NCBI GenBank assembly: GCA_012295275.1
Contig: CM022670.1
Span: 16,509,198 to 16,573,197, forward strand
Reading direction: 5' to 3'
Origin: Chrysomallon squamiferum
Taxonomy: Eukaryota; Mollusca; Gastropoda; Neomphalida; Peltospiridae
DNA length: 64,000 bases
Shown: positions 1 to 12,820 of the stretch, one piece after another
Position numbering within the stretch: the first letter of the stretch is position 1
How the letters are laid out: every line of letters starts with the position of its first letter
Notes under the pieces: generated by a model
Told to the model about the DNA's origin: nothing
What the model saw: the letters and a program-made list of their open reading frames with translations, nothing else
The model's database searches: none
Program-made: the position numbers and the translations under genes

Positions 1-310
1 CACCGACAGGATAATTCTTTTAATATCGATAAGCAGTGAATATCCATAAGTTGTTTATTTTGTTTCATAGATTTCTTAATTTTTTTTTTTTTTTTAAATT
101 ATCATTTTTGTTTTCACTTTATATATATTAAACTGTAAAAAACGACCTTCGACTATTCCGGATTTCTGATTTAAACCAGCACCATTTCAAAATCCGGTCC
201 AGCTATCGTTAATTTATTATGAACAAAACCCGGTATGATTCGGGTTTGGATTCTAATTTTGTTATTATATATCCATATTGTTATTCTATAGTTTATGATA
301 ATAAAGTCAC

Positions 311-1000
311 TAGGGTGGTATGGGATTAACTTTGGTCAGTCGTTTGTATTCGTGTTATAGTCTGTATCAATACCTTTGGATATCAGCGTTGTCCCTAAAA
401 GGGATGGCTAGTTTGCATGATTCTCGTGAATATCGGATGATACACTGGGTGTAATGAAAAAAATACCTGTGTGGATAATTGGTACATGACTTTTACATCT
501 ATTAGTAGTTATAATCTTTATTAATACACGGGTTTGAAAAGTAATATTAGTCTCTCATGAGACATACTATTTACCTGATAGCTCTTCCTCATAAATGGTA
601 GGTACAGGAGTGACTTGGTTGGTTTTTGAACTGAACATGACTATCTGTTCACTCAGTGCCATCTAGTTATTTTGCGGTATTCTGTTCACTCATATGTACA
701 CACTCATCAACACCACTACCAGAATATGCTATCTACTGAGCTATATTCACTTAATATCAACATCGACAATAGCCGTTAATATCAATGTTAACTTTCCCTC
801 AGTTTTATTCACTCATAAACACTCATCAGCATTGATTCCAGAGTACTGCTGTCTACTGAACTACATTCACTTAATATAAAACACGGACCATAGCCCTTAA
901 TACCAGTTTACTGTCAAAACATTTGGCCCAGGTCTCCCAACGTCATTTTGGCTATGTGGGATACAGATTTTTAAAGTTTTAGGCTAGGTGGGAGTGAACC
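311..1000. mobile_element. 690-bp insertion present only in the left arm
   Basis: The right arm has an uninterrupted site reading aaagtcactgtcc. In the left arm the same site is split by 690 bp and flanked by a direct repeat, agtcac, at 305-310 and 1001-1006, as expected of a target-site duplication. No transposase is visible. Inside, 682-780 and 806-899 are two diverged copies of a roughly 100-bp tandem repeat. No clear terminal inverted repeat was found. A deletion in the right arm is the alternative, but the flanking repeat favours insertion. Confidence 0.6.
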
Positions 1001-2737
1001 AGTCACTGTCCATGACTACTTCGGGTTTCAGATGTAAATTCCAGAACTAAAATCAAATTGTATACTAATTTGTTTTGTCAACAATGGCACACAATTTTGA
1101 AAGTACGATCACTTCTGAAACAAAAGCGGCAATTTGCACGTTATTAAACTACCGCCCAAGATTAAATATTCGCGCTTCTTCTAAAGCTTAATAAATAATA
1201 ATGATATACTTCTTGTAATTACTACATGCAGCAAAATGAACAAGATTATTATTAGTATGTGTTGATAACTCACTGAATTCACTCATTTAGATTTAGTGTC
1301 AAAAGCAGCAGTCTGAATAAATACGTATGGTGCACATTTTGCATTGTCTTATTTAATTAGTCATAATGGCAGAGTGACCTACAAACGGCAACTTTCTAAA
1401 GCAAAGTTAATATAACAGTTTTCAGTAAAAACTGTGTAAACAGAAATATTTAGTTATTCAGGATTTGTGCTAGACTAGAAAAATATGACATAACGGAGAG
1501 AGCACAATCTTCCAATTGTACAGGTTTTTACCACTGAAATCGGATGATGAATTAATTTTGTAATTATATCAAAATTAATTTTATTAATATATCAAGAATT
1601 TATTATATTTTCCAATATTCTTTCCAAACTGTAGTATTTGATGGAAAATGTAATTCCCATTTGATCTGATTGGAAGCTTTCTTTAACAAAACATTGTCTT
1701 TGCCTTTCATAATTTTTCAATTTTCAATTTTTTTGCCCAATATTTGACACCCCCAAACCACGTAACTCCTTAAGCAGTTTACCGTAAATTTCAGGTAACT
1801 TAATCAAACTAGATAAACACCAAAACACCAGTTTCAATTCAGAAAGTAGAATATAAAGTTACAAACATATTTGGGAGATGTTTTTAAAAAAAAAAAAAAA
1901 TAATATGCCTATGTTAAATAGTTATTATTTTTTCCTAACATTATTCTTCTAAAACAGATTTGATGCTGACTGTAACAGAATTAAAATACAGAATTGCATT
2001 AAAGAGTGATAATGTGAAGGAAATTGCTCTTCATAATAGGATATTTCTCTTGTTATCAGATATTTCAAAAAAAAAACAGTTTTAATTAAACTTATAAAGC
2101 AGCGCATATATCACGCTTAGTCGTATTTGTTATTGACTGATGAGATTCGTCAGGCTAATAAAACTCTAATAATTACTGATTTGGAAGAAATGTTTTTCAC
2201 ACATGACTGAAATATATGCATTTTGTGAAAAGTGAACCAAGTGGCAGATGCATGGTTGAATAAATTTATGTACAAATATTGCTTTTGTATTTCCATTAAA
2301 ACCGCTATGAACCCAGTATAATGTATTCATATATATATATTTGTTAAACAGCTGGCTCAGAGGTTATTTTTAATATGTTTATTTATTAATTACAGCAGTA
2401 TGTAGATAACGGTTTCTCGAACTATTTGTATACATGGAACCCATGTAGTTTACCGAAAACATATGCAGAACCTAAAATCCTAAATGATATCAAATTCAAA
2501 AATAATATAAGCACTAAAATTTAATAAAAATTAATCCTTACTTTAGTGGGTTATGAAATTCATTTTCAACAATTAATTCTGCACATTAAAGAGAGGTTTG
2601 GAAAAGTAAAGAGAAACAATAATAAATTAAAATATCTCTGTCTTTCAGTCTCTCATTCCCTCTCTGTCTATCTCATCGTAAGACATTTTTATTCACTAAC
2701 AAGTATTTTTAGACTGAAGAATTCCGTCACCTTATTT
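1001..2737. other. Upstream region of ODC-A, no gene seen
   Basis: AT-rich DNA without a convincing coding exon. It is matched in inverse orientation by about 27680-30110 in the other arm, apart from the extra segment there. It should contain the promoter and 5' UTR of ODC-A, but I could not assign a TATA box or transcription start. Confidence 0.5.
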
Positions 2738-3925
2738 ATGATGTCTGAAGAACAGAAAATAGATCTTGGAGACGTGGAATTGCTCGCAGAAGACAAACCA
2801 CTGAAAAGTCTTATTGCTGAAAAGACAGCATCACTCGACTCTCAGGTATCACAGTTTTCTATTTTTATACACCCACTTTTATATTCATTACATTTTTATA
2901 AATGTTCGTTTTTCATTTCCTTCAATACATGGCCGTAACTAGACTCTTTTTGAAATGAGACAAAAACACGTAATCGCCGAGCGAAGCGGGGCAAAATGTG
3001 TGCACGGAGTCTCGGGGGTTTCAAACGGTAACCGTAGACATGAGCGAATTCATTCAGTGGATATCATTTCTATCGGAATAGAAATTTATATTTTTTAAAT
3101 AAAATTCCTATCAAAAACTAACAAACCCCCTCCCTCCCAAAAAACACTCAACAAATTATCAATTTCGGTATGAGGCATTTGTCTCATTTGCATCAGTGTA
3201 GTATTATAAAATATGAAATTATAACTATTACTAATAGATTTTTTAAAATTAATATTATTGTTTTGTTGTTGTTGTTGTTGATGCTGTTGTTATTATTATT
3301 ATTATTATTATTACTGTCATTATTATTATTGTTGCTATTGTTTTAACAGTAGAAGTAGTAGTAATAATAGTAGCTGTATTTGAAAAATTATTGTTCGTGT
3401 GTCTAAACGCAGAGTAAATACCTCTACTACTTCTGTATTAATGATAAATTAAAAAAAAATGTTTATAGATTCTATGGAAAATATCACAACATCACTTACG
3501 GATGTATAAAAGTAGCCATTTTAGTGCAATCTATGTCGCAATACATTATAAATATAATACCAGAAATAGAACGTAAATCAACGCAAATCAGTGTTACAAA
3601 AAGGGTTTTATTTGTTTATTTTTTAATTAGGGAAATGAGAATTCTTTCTTCATGGTTGATCTTGCTGATATAATCAGCAAAAACGAGAACTGGAAAAAAC
3701 ATTTTCCTCGGATTGAACCTTTTTATGGTGAGTAGTGACAGAATTCTGATGAACAGAATCACAAACCGATAATATATTTTATAATCACTAATCAGATCAT
3801 TTTAGGAGCTGAATCAGAGATCTCAACTAACGACGGGTTTGCTATTATCATTCAGACAAGAAAACAAATAGGAATTACACTTACATGAATAGAGTAGTTA
3901 CATAAAGATAATACTCTATTTTTAC

Positions 3926-3962
<37 letters not shown>

Positions 3963-5152
3963 AGAACACACATACTATGTTTTAAAATACTCTATAATTA
4001 AGCATGAAAATTGATATATGTGTGTGTTTGTGTGTAATTATATTATTTTGTGTTATTAGCTGTTAAATGCAATGATGATTATGCTGTGTTAAAGTTGCTT
4101 GCTGATCTGGGAACATCATTTGACTGCGCCAGTAAGGTAAAACATCTACTGATATATCACCACAAACAAATAACAAGAAATAAAATTAAAATGTCGATTG
4201 ACTTTCAGTGAAGAACAATTAACACTCGCACATGTATTTGTTTTATCAATACAAGTAGGAACTATTACGTTAATGTTGGAATATATTATTAATTTTGAAA
4301 TATAAGTAAAAGGACTATTTTTTTAACAAAAAATGATTTTTCAAAGTACATTGCAGTTATACAACATATAAATTATTAGCAGTTTGTTTTGTATATAATA
4401 ATCTCAAATAAAATAATTCCAAACAAACAAACAAACAAACAGTAAGTAAATAAATAATATAAAATATTTTTAAAATAAAACTCTGTAATAGTCAAGAACA
4501 TAAATTTTAACAGAGTTAGTCTTAGAGTTAGTTATCTGTTTTCCAGACTGAAATTAGCAAGATTCTGAATCTTGGTGTATCACCTACGCGAATTATCTAT
4601 GCTAATCCGTGCAAGCAGAAATCGTACATCAAGTACGCGGCGAAGCACAACGTCAACACACTCGTGTTTGACAACGAGGAAGAGCTGTACAAGACGAGGG
4701 AGATATTCCCTGATGCCAGGTAAACACTCAACATTTCTTTTTGCCTTTAACTAGTGTAACTGTCGCAGTTTGTTTGTAACAACTTCACACTTTAAATATG
4801 ACAATCATAGTGCTGATCGCAAATATCGAATTTGGATTCAGTTCTGTTTGTTGTCATTCTCTTTTATAAATTATTAATGCAGGTAAAACCTTATCCTAAG
4901 ATACTATAACGTATCGTAATAGTGGATAATTTGAACATATTTGGTATTTTTTTTTTCAGATTAGTTCTACGCATCAGCACCGTTAGTAAAAGCACTTTTA
5001 TGTACAAATTTGAAACGAAATTTGGCTGTAGTCCTGATATGGTTCTGCCACTTCTGTCTAAAGCCAGGCAACTGGAAATGAATGTTATTGGAATAAGGTA
5101 AAATGTGTCATCATTTTTACGATTTACTACCACAGCCTTTTTGATTTGAAAA

Positions 5153-5216
<64 letters not shown>

Positions 5217-8212
5217 TAAAATATCAAAATAATGTTAATGAGTATACTGTAAGGATTTTGTCAGTTTATTGATATGTATACGTCTGAAATTACAAGTAAG
5301 CGCTAACATGAGAAATTTATTGTTTATTTATGATGAAACAAAACGACTATCTGCATATCATTTAACATTACAGAGAAAATTCGGAAAGAGATAACCACAA
5401 AGTCAATTTCGGTATAAGGCATTTGTCTCGTTTGCTTCAATGTAGTTACGGCCATGCATTTTCTTTTTAGTAGATAAATAACTTATATGCTTTTTAACAA
5501 CACAAAATTAATTTTAGTTTTCATATTGGCGTTGGAACCGGTTCGGCTGAGGCTTATGCTGAAGCCATTGAACAGGCTAATTACGTGTTTGAGTTGGCTC
5601 AGAAGAATGGTTTTCATTTTGAACTCCTAAATATAGGAGGAGGATTTCCAGCGAAAGGCTTCAGTTCAGTGACATTTTCAGAGGTAAAAGTATACGCGCG
5701 CGCGCGCGCGCACACACACACACAGAGGGACACACACACACACACACACAAACATAAACAGACACATACAAACAGAAATACACAAAAGCAGAGACACACA
5801 CACATACAACCACACAAACACTATTTAGAGAAAGAGACACACAGACATATCCACTCACTTACACGAATACGTACACATAGACACACCGACACAATGAGAA
5901 AAACCCATCGAAACCCGAACATGGCCTACAGTTATTTTGCAACGGCGTCAGTCGCTCAAAAGTTGTTGATGATAATATAATATTGTTCAATGGATAACAA
6001 GACAAACTTCTTACAGTAGTGAAGTTCGTACACTGGTCTCACTAATCGTAACTTTTTATGACTAATAATGGACAATGTTACGTGTCGATTTTAAACAAAG
6101 AGTTTAATGATTCTGAATATTGAACTATTTAATAAATAACACGCTTCGTAATAAACAGTTGACATTAGTTAACTAAGATAATTTTCAGTTAATACATATA
6201 TTACATTATTATGCACAGTAACACATATAATTTATTACATTAGGTAGCCGATGTTGTCAATAAAGCACTGGACAGATATTTTCCCTGTGAAAGAGGTATA
6301 CGAATAATTGCAGAACCAGGCAGATACTATGTAACATCAGCCTACACTCTGGTGCTGAACGTTATTGCTAAACGTTCCATGAGACCAAATATTCTAGCTA
6401 ATGGTTTGGGTAAGCAGATTACGACCACTTACTTTCATCACTGATATACATGCTAGTAGCAGCAGAAGTATTAGTAGTTTCATTAGTGATAATCACAAAC
6501 TTAAAATTCTAATAATAATCAGTCTGTATAAAATAGTTTTATTAGTATTTCCTATTAATTCAATTCCTTGCATTTCCTCTTAATATACATTGCATTACTA
6601 AGATAACACTTACAATGATTATTATTATTAGCATTATTATTAAAGGTTTTTTTATCATCAGGATCTCAGGACAAATCAAAAACAATCATGTACTATGTGA
6701 ATGACGGACTGTTCGGATCCTTCAGCTGTGTTAACTTCTTTCCCAATCAGATTGTTCAAGCTCAGCCAGTAAAGGTATTATTATTATTATTTTTTTACAT
6801 ACAAAAGCCGTAACATTTTACACATAGACACACCCACCCAAAACACACACATACACGCAAACACACACACGCAAGCAAACACACACAATGATTCATAATG
6901 ACCGTATCATTTAGATTCTGTACTACTTTCAGGACTGCCGCACAAAGCCAGCATTCAAATCTGTTATATGGGGCCCAACCTGCGGAATCGACAGCATAAC
7001 TGAAAACAGTCTTCTCCCAGAACTAAATGTTGGCGACTGGCTCTTCTTTGAAAACATGGGAGCTTACTCGCTGACACCAGCCACTGACTTCAATGGTATG
7101 CCTCGTCCCGGTAGATATTTCTTCTGCAATAAATGGAGATGGTTAGTATTTAGAAAATTACAGTATTTTGGTTTTTATTCTATTTTAGATTTTCACCTGT
7201 GGGAATACACATACACACATATTTATACATAAACACCGTACTCACACATTACATACACACACAGATCGTGCTTACACGAAATACACGAATACAATTAAAC
7301 AAACAACCTCACGAACACATGCTTACACAAAATATACATACAGACATAAAATACAAGAATTAAAACAAAAATCTCATGCTTAAACAAAAATATAAAACCA
7401 TACAAAATCGCACACTAATATAATATATATACCAAACAAAAGCATACGTAAGACACATAAAAAGCGAATGCTTACATAAAATACATAAATATTCTCTTAC
7501 AGAAAATACTTCCAGAAACATCTGCTTACAAACAACCCACAAACAAGTTCATTATACAAAGAAAAACACTTCTTTTACAAAATACAAAAACATCTTATAC
7601 AAACACACACGCAAAACCTACAGTACACACACAAACACATGCTTACACAAAATATACACAAACACGAATATACAAAAATTGGCATAAACACATATTTACA
7701 CGAAACACATATGCAATAGACAGATTCATTCTTACACAAAATGAACACATAAATATATGCTTACACAAAATAAACAAATGCATTCTTACCCCAAAAAATA
7801 AATAAATAAAAAACAAAAATAAAATAATAATAATAATAATCCCAAAACACACACAACCACTTTCTTACACAAAATGCAAACACAAAAGCACCTTTACACG
7901 AAAACACATACACCCATACACAAACAATTGTGTTACATGTAGTATCCCATCTTCTGAGCTGCAGCCAGAATATTATAATAAAAGTAAAGGTAACGATGTT
8001 CTTCACATTGAAAAATTAAATGAAAAAAAAAAGAAAATAATGAAACTGATTTCTTAATAAATTAATATCTGTAAAATATATCACAGATAAAAAGTGATAC
8101 TTAATTCTTGCTAAATTGGTGAATTTTTAAGATGTACGCTAACTAAAACTGTAAAGTTCTGTTTTGTAGGTGCAGTGTACATCCAGAAGGAAATTTAAAA
8201 CATTCTGAATAG
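2738..8212 (+). CDS. ODC1-like: Ornithine-decarboxylase-like protein, copy A (10 exons)
   Basis: PLP-dependent group IV decarboxylase family; the classical enzyme turns ornithine into putrescine at the start of polyamine synthesis. Exons are 2738-2845, 3631-3727, 4060-4136, 4547-4719, 4960-5097, 5518-5683, 6244-6409, 6662-6774, 6933-7141 and 8170-8212. All junctions are GT-AG with consistent phases, giving 429 residues. Visible motifs are the PLP lysine (AVKCN, Lys71), FDCASK, the His200 region (FHIGVGTGS), GGGFP, AEPGRYY (Glu277, Arg280), YYVNDG (Asp323), the catalytic Cys363 in WGPTC and ENMGAY (Tyr391). Against vertebrate ODC, the Asp directly after the catalytic Cys is missing (a one-residue deletion), the Ser of HVGSG is Val, and the Asp before IGGGFP is Asn. 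The protein stops about 30 residues early and lacks the PEST-type tail. Two adjacent ATGs start the frame. Substrate is uncertain: it may be ODC, a related decarboxylase or a regulator. Retention of the PLP lysine argues against a simple antizyme inhibitor. Confidence 0.9.
2927..3206. mobile_element. Short inverted-repeat element in ODC-A intron 1
   Basis: One end reads acatggccgtaacta. Towards the other end is a stretch containing caatttcggtatgaggcatt and then gtctcatttgcatcagtg. The related copy at 5395-5458 ends tagttacggccatg, the inverse of the first end. Copies or pieces also lie at 27288-27486 and 31325-31375. No coding capacity, so it is most likely a non-autonomous DNA transposon. 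Confidence 0.5.
5155..5218. repeat. (AAT)n microsatellite in ODC-A intron 5
   Basis: About 60 bp of uninterrupted aat triplets within intron 5. The same intron carries, at 5395-5458, the terminal piece of the inverted-repeat element also seen at 2927-3206. Confidence 0.9.
5690..5900. repeat. (CG)n/(CA)n low-complexity tract in ODC-A intron 6
   Basis: A short cgcgcg run followed by interrupted ca repeats just after the exon 6 donor. It creates long apparent reading frames on both strands that I regard as spurious. The matching intron of ODC-B has a ct/tg-rich tract at 24075-24370. Confidence 0.9.
7196..7960. repeat. Degenerate minisatellite filling ODC-A intron 9
   Basis: Loosely repeated units around the core cttacacaaaatacac with ca-rich spacers occupy most of the 1-kb intron between exons 9 and 10. 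The right arm has the equivalent on the other strand at about 22010-22690 (core gtgtaagcatgtg), so the array predates the inverted duplication. Confidence 0.7.
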
Positions 8213-9485
8213 GAAATGAAGCTGTGAAACATTAAAACATTGGTAACGATGGTTCTAGTAGTTTAACTTATAGAGTTACACAATCGTGTTAAAATCAACA
8301 TTGTTAGTCATACTAAAAATTGGTTCTTAGTTTCACTTTATATGATCATTTTATATGATCGATTATCAGTCGCTTTTACCTTACAAAGATGAAATACATT
8401 TTGCAGTAAAAAGAGTTATAATTATTTTATCTAATTTCATTTTTAATCATTTAGAAGACGGAGTAACATGCGGAATATACTTCTACTTGGCATAAGTAGA
8501 CCAAATCTGAAATATTAGTTCAATCGGAGCAGTAGTTTTGGACCTACAGGCCCTCGCATTTTGGCATTCTACCAAAAATAGGTTAACTGCCATGATATCT
8601 TGGTAACCAATGGATCGATTTTGATGACGTTGGTGTGATTGGAAAGCTAATGTGATAAGGATTCCAAAATGGCCCGTAGCTGCAAAACTACTGCTGAGGT
8701 TAAAATTTCTTCGGTGATTTAATATGGAATGAGTCTATAAAGAAATCAAATTGGCTGTTAAAATGAGAACAAGAAAACATAAAATATATGTGAAAAACGA
8801 TATATTGTTAAGCACACCAACTCCTCAACAACAATTTGAAAAATATATAAATATTTCGTAAACGCCAGTTGCAACAGAGTGTCCTGAATACTGTTATTTG
8901 ATAATCTGTCACAGCTTTATCAGAAACAGATTTATTTTTCTATATTTTATTCTTTGACGCTAATTTTTAAATATTATACAGAAAAATGTGTATCTTTTGT
9001 TTGTTGTAGTTTTTAAAGTTTATTTAGAATGTAGAGGCAGGTGGGTCAGTAATTTTGTTATTAAGTAGTTTAAGTTTGGTGTGGGTTATGTCAGGCAAAA
9101 CTACTGTCAAGCTGTAGCAATATTTTATTTATTTGTTGGATGGCTGAATACTGTTCTTCTTTCACATTAATGTATTTTGTTATTGAAAAATATAAATTTT
9201 CAAATCTATAATTGATTTATAAATAATTTCTTTTACACACATACTTTTGTCTGTGTCAAAACTATTCGTTATATGAAATCCTGTATGTATATCTCTTATT
9301 AACATATGATAATAAAATAATAAATATATATAACTGTTTGTGATTATAATATATTTACACTTACATTTAATTTTTGCCAGTGTGAAAACTGTTCGTCTCA
9401 TTTAATACTGTGCATGAAATACACCTATATTAAGATTATAAAATTACTCTTGAGCTTCAAAAGAAAACGCATATTTCTTAGTGTG
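8213..9485. other. Region downstream of ODC-A, no gene seen
   Basis: AT-rich DNA mirrored at about 20346-21652. The apparent reading frame at 9180-9401 (minus) has a counterpart in the right arm, but it is AT-rich low-complexity sequence with no recognisable domain. It probably includes the ODC-A 3' UTR; no single poly(A) signal stands out. Confidence 0.5.
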
Positions 9486-10520
9486 CCAGTGGCTGTGGTT
9501 TAGATTGTGTACATTTCAATTAGCAGTGCAAGTACAACCTATTAAAGTTCCCTAGGATGCACTAAAATAACGTGGTTCACAAATCAACTTTTGTTGTTTT
9601 TGCACTGTCAATAATTCGTACAAAAATGTACATTTTCAATTGAAATTGTGAAATGGGAAGGCATAGAGTATTTAGTGTTGAGAAATAGAATAGAAATAGA
9701 AAAATGACATGTTGTCATCCAGGGATTTTGAAAAACCTCTAGGTTGTCGCACTAGCGCTAACACTAGATTGGCACAAAAACAAACCCAAATTAACGCCAT
9801 AATAGACCGTCAAAGTTCGGAAGAACCAAAACGTACATGAAGATCGAAAAATGTTAAGGGTTGTAAAACTTGCCCGTTTCCTCGTTGCTTCTGAACTTAC
9901 GAATCATGAACCAGTGGTATGAACGGATGGTGAGAAATCGTCTCAAGGCTACAATATACCGTGCTCATCTTAGAAATGATAGACTAGAACTTGGCTTGTT
10001 GTTCAGATGAACGTAGGATGCTGTTGCAGTTTATCGATGGTCGAATACGTGTTTGGAGACAGAATAACAGTCAGTTTATTCCTAAAATGTACAGGCTGAC
10101 CTTCAGTTAGGTGTGGGATCATTAACAATTTTGGGATTTATTTTACACGGATGCAAACTGCAAAAAATATCACACTGATATCCTTGATTCGAGTGTAGTG
10201 ACGCATTTCGACAACCATTCTCTAAGAAGTGTGCATCGATGACAGCACTCCACCTCACTAAGCAAGCGCCGTAATGGAGTTTCTCAAAGATTCTACCAAG
10301 ACCAGTTTGCAGTTTTTATCTCAAACCCACTGAAGAGCTGTGGGACATTGGTGAACGTAACACACGTAAAAAAAATCCGCCAAATGAAACTGTAGCAGAA
10401 TGTGAAACTGCTTTACATCAGGAATGGGCCTTAGTCCCTCAGCAAACAATTCAGAAATTAATTCTTAGCATGAGGTTTAGTGTGGTCTGTGCACATGCAT
10501 CCTATACAAGTTATTGAGTG
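9486..10520 (+). mobile_element. Decayed Tc1/mariner-like element, left copy
   Basis: Translations in shifting frames give pieces of a Tc1 transposase: an N-terminal helix-turn-helix region (EKPLGC, then QTQINAIID), a central part (FILHGCKLQ, HFDNHSLR) and a C-terminal part (ETALHQEWALVPQQTIQ). Many stops and frameshifts show it is inactive. The ends read ccagtggctg and, in reverse complement, ccagtcactc, which could be worn terminal inverted repeats. The same element sits at the same place in the right arm, so it inserted before the duplication. Confidence 0.8.
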
Positions 10521-12368
10521 ACTGGTAACGTCGTAATAATACTGAAAAAAAAATATAGTACGAAACGTGTACGAGATGGTATTACGTCAGAGTTACAAAA
10601 ACAAATTTTGACCTTTGCAGCAATTGATACTCAATAATAGATATCTATGAATACGAGGCATTGATTAAATGACATATTTCCCCAAATTACTTTTAATAAT
10701 ACATGTAGAATTGATTGGATTATGAAGACATACGTATTTAAACGTTTGTAATCACTAATCGGCGTTCCAAATTATTTTGCGTCCATTTTTCAGAACTTTT
10801 TATGATTTAGACTGATAAAGGTAAGGATGGTTGTTCATATTACCAAACCATGATGTCACTCCTTTTGTAACTACTTTTTCAACTTAATCAAACTTTTCAA
10901 ACTGGATTATTTTTGTGTAAATGTGTGCATAATAAACTGAAATTATAATGCGGAATAAGATTAATGTATTAACTTTTGTAGTTGTCAATGTTTCCCCTCT
11001 CAGAACCCATCAGAAAAGAACATTTAGGGATTGTTTGTACCCATTAAATCGGCGAAATTTCTTGAGGCTTTTTTCCGTGACGTAATTTGTGCCGTTACGA
11101 GTTATCGTTCCTGTTGGTCCATGCTCAAAGGTTAGAGTTCATAAGATGTTTAACAAGCATTCGTAATTAAAAGGTAATAAATGGTACCTGTTTAATTTTC
11201 AAATCACAAAATTATTAATCGTTTTGTTATTTCCACCGAAACGACAGGAGCACCCTGTCAGTTTCTCTGAACACCACTTGAAACAGCCCGACTATCCTCT
11301 GGATGAGGACAGATCAGATGTCCATTTAGATGGATATCGCTGGGTCTCCCCCAGAGATAGGTCTGTTTCGTTTTATTTGGCTAATCTTTGCCACCCGTAC
11401 GGCTGGCAACGATTCCATCTAGTATACTCATTTAAAAATAATTTTGGCTTCAACCACATTTAGATCGGTTATTTTCGTATTCGCTGGTGCCATAAAAAAA
11501 GTACCATTTAATCGTACATACGCACGCTGCAAGAAGAAACCCAAGACCCCCATCATAAAATCACGTCACGTCGTATCGAATAGTTGTCACGTTTTAATCA
11601 GATGAACGTCACGTCACTCTTTAATTCAAATAGGTCCGAAGATTTCCGAATTGGCGAATTATGAAAAAGTCTTGGGTTTCTTCTTTAATTTAATTAAATT
11701 AATTTGTTTATTTGTTCTCATTTGTGTTGTTCGCAATATAAGCTGTACAATAATAGCTGGACTGTTAAACTAAAAGTTTTATCAGAATGTTGACTAGATT
11801 TTATCACGCTGTAGTGATTTAAAAGGTTAGCTGTTACTGTATTTTGGTATATGTGCAGGTCTGTGCACTTCATGAGAGTGATAATATATTTTGTACGCTA
11901 TATAACTAATAAACGAGCAATAACATCATTTATAAAATATATAACATTTTCACTATTTTGTAAATTAGAAAATGTTAATAAACAAAAGTTAATATATAAT
12001 AGGGAATATGTATTACAGGTCTCTCTTTACTGTTCCTTAACAACGAGTTACGATCATGTTGCTTTCTTGACTTACTGAATACATTTTAAAATGATATTTA
12101 TTTCAACCATGTTGAAATGTAATCCTAACAGGAACTAAAACATGTACCTTACTTTTGATAAGAAACCTTTTTTCAAAATCAAACTGTTTTAATGATAAGA
12201 ACATAACTGAACAAAATCTGTTTAGTGGGCTTTGTTATCTGGTAAACTTGGCAGTCACTCTGTTTTGTCATTGTAAAATGAATTCAATCACGTCTGAACA
12301 CAGAAACTAACAGTTCAACAAATATGACCCATGTAATGACCACATAAAACGTTTTGTTCTGAGTAAAG
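10521..12368. other. Left-arm-only region upstream of the CARD gene
   Basis: No gene recognised. This stretch is missing from the right arm. A 79-codon reading frame at 11224-11463 has fairly even codon content but no family I recognise. A perfect 17-bp inverted repeat (aagaagaaacccaagac) lies at 11531-11547 and 11669-11685, enclosing about 120 bp, and could be a small foldback element. The promoter and 5' UTR of the CARD gene should lie near 12.2-12.37 kb. Confidence 0.4.
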
Positions 12369-12789
12369 ATGTCTGAGACTGTCAAAGAATACGAAAACGG
12401 TATGTATTCCACCACTCTTATTACTTATATTATTTTCTGTTTTAATACCTGTGTCTGATTCCTTTTCATATAAATTTATGTCAAGTTACCTATTAAAGTT
12501 GGAGCTCATAAAATCAAAAAAGAACTTTCCTTTTTAAATGTTACTGATAATTCTTGCTGTTTATAATCTTTGATAATTATACCACTAAATACATACATGT
12601 GTATACAGACACACATATAAAAACACACAGACAAACATACACAGACATAGACATAGATGGAATGACTAATTACTGTTTAACAAGCTTTATTCTGCTAAGC
12701 TGCAATAGTTTTTACACCTGAGATAAATAAATCTAAAATCGTAAGATATTAACCAGTTATTTTCCGTAATAATAATAATAATAATAATA

Positions 12790-12820
<31 letters not shown>

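Larger units (their letters stand above)
1..12640 (+). repeat. Left arm of a large inverted duplication
   Basis: Read forwards, this arm matches the reverse complement of about 19115-30440. Matching landmarks are positions 145-245 versus 30183-30295, the ten ODC exons, positions 9180-9401 versus 20426-20647, the Tc1-like element, and positions 12425-12620 versus 19130-19355. The match is already visible at the first bases of the window, so the arm probably starts further left. Segments found only in this arm are 311-1000 and about 10456-12425. The inner end lies inside intron 1 of the CARD gene. Arm limits are judged by eye. Confidence 0.9.

Noticed and set aside
5585-5980. 131-codon plus-strand frame
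   Set aside because: The first 33 codons belong to ODC-A exon 6; the rest is the ca-rich intron.
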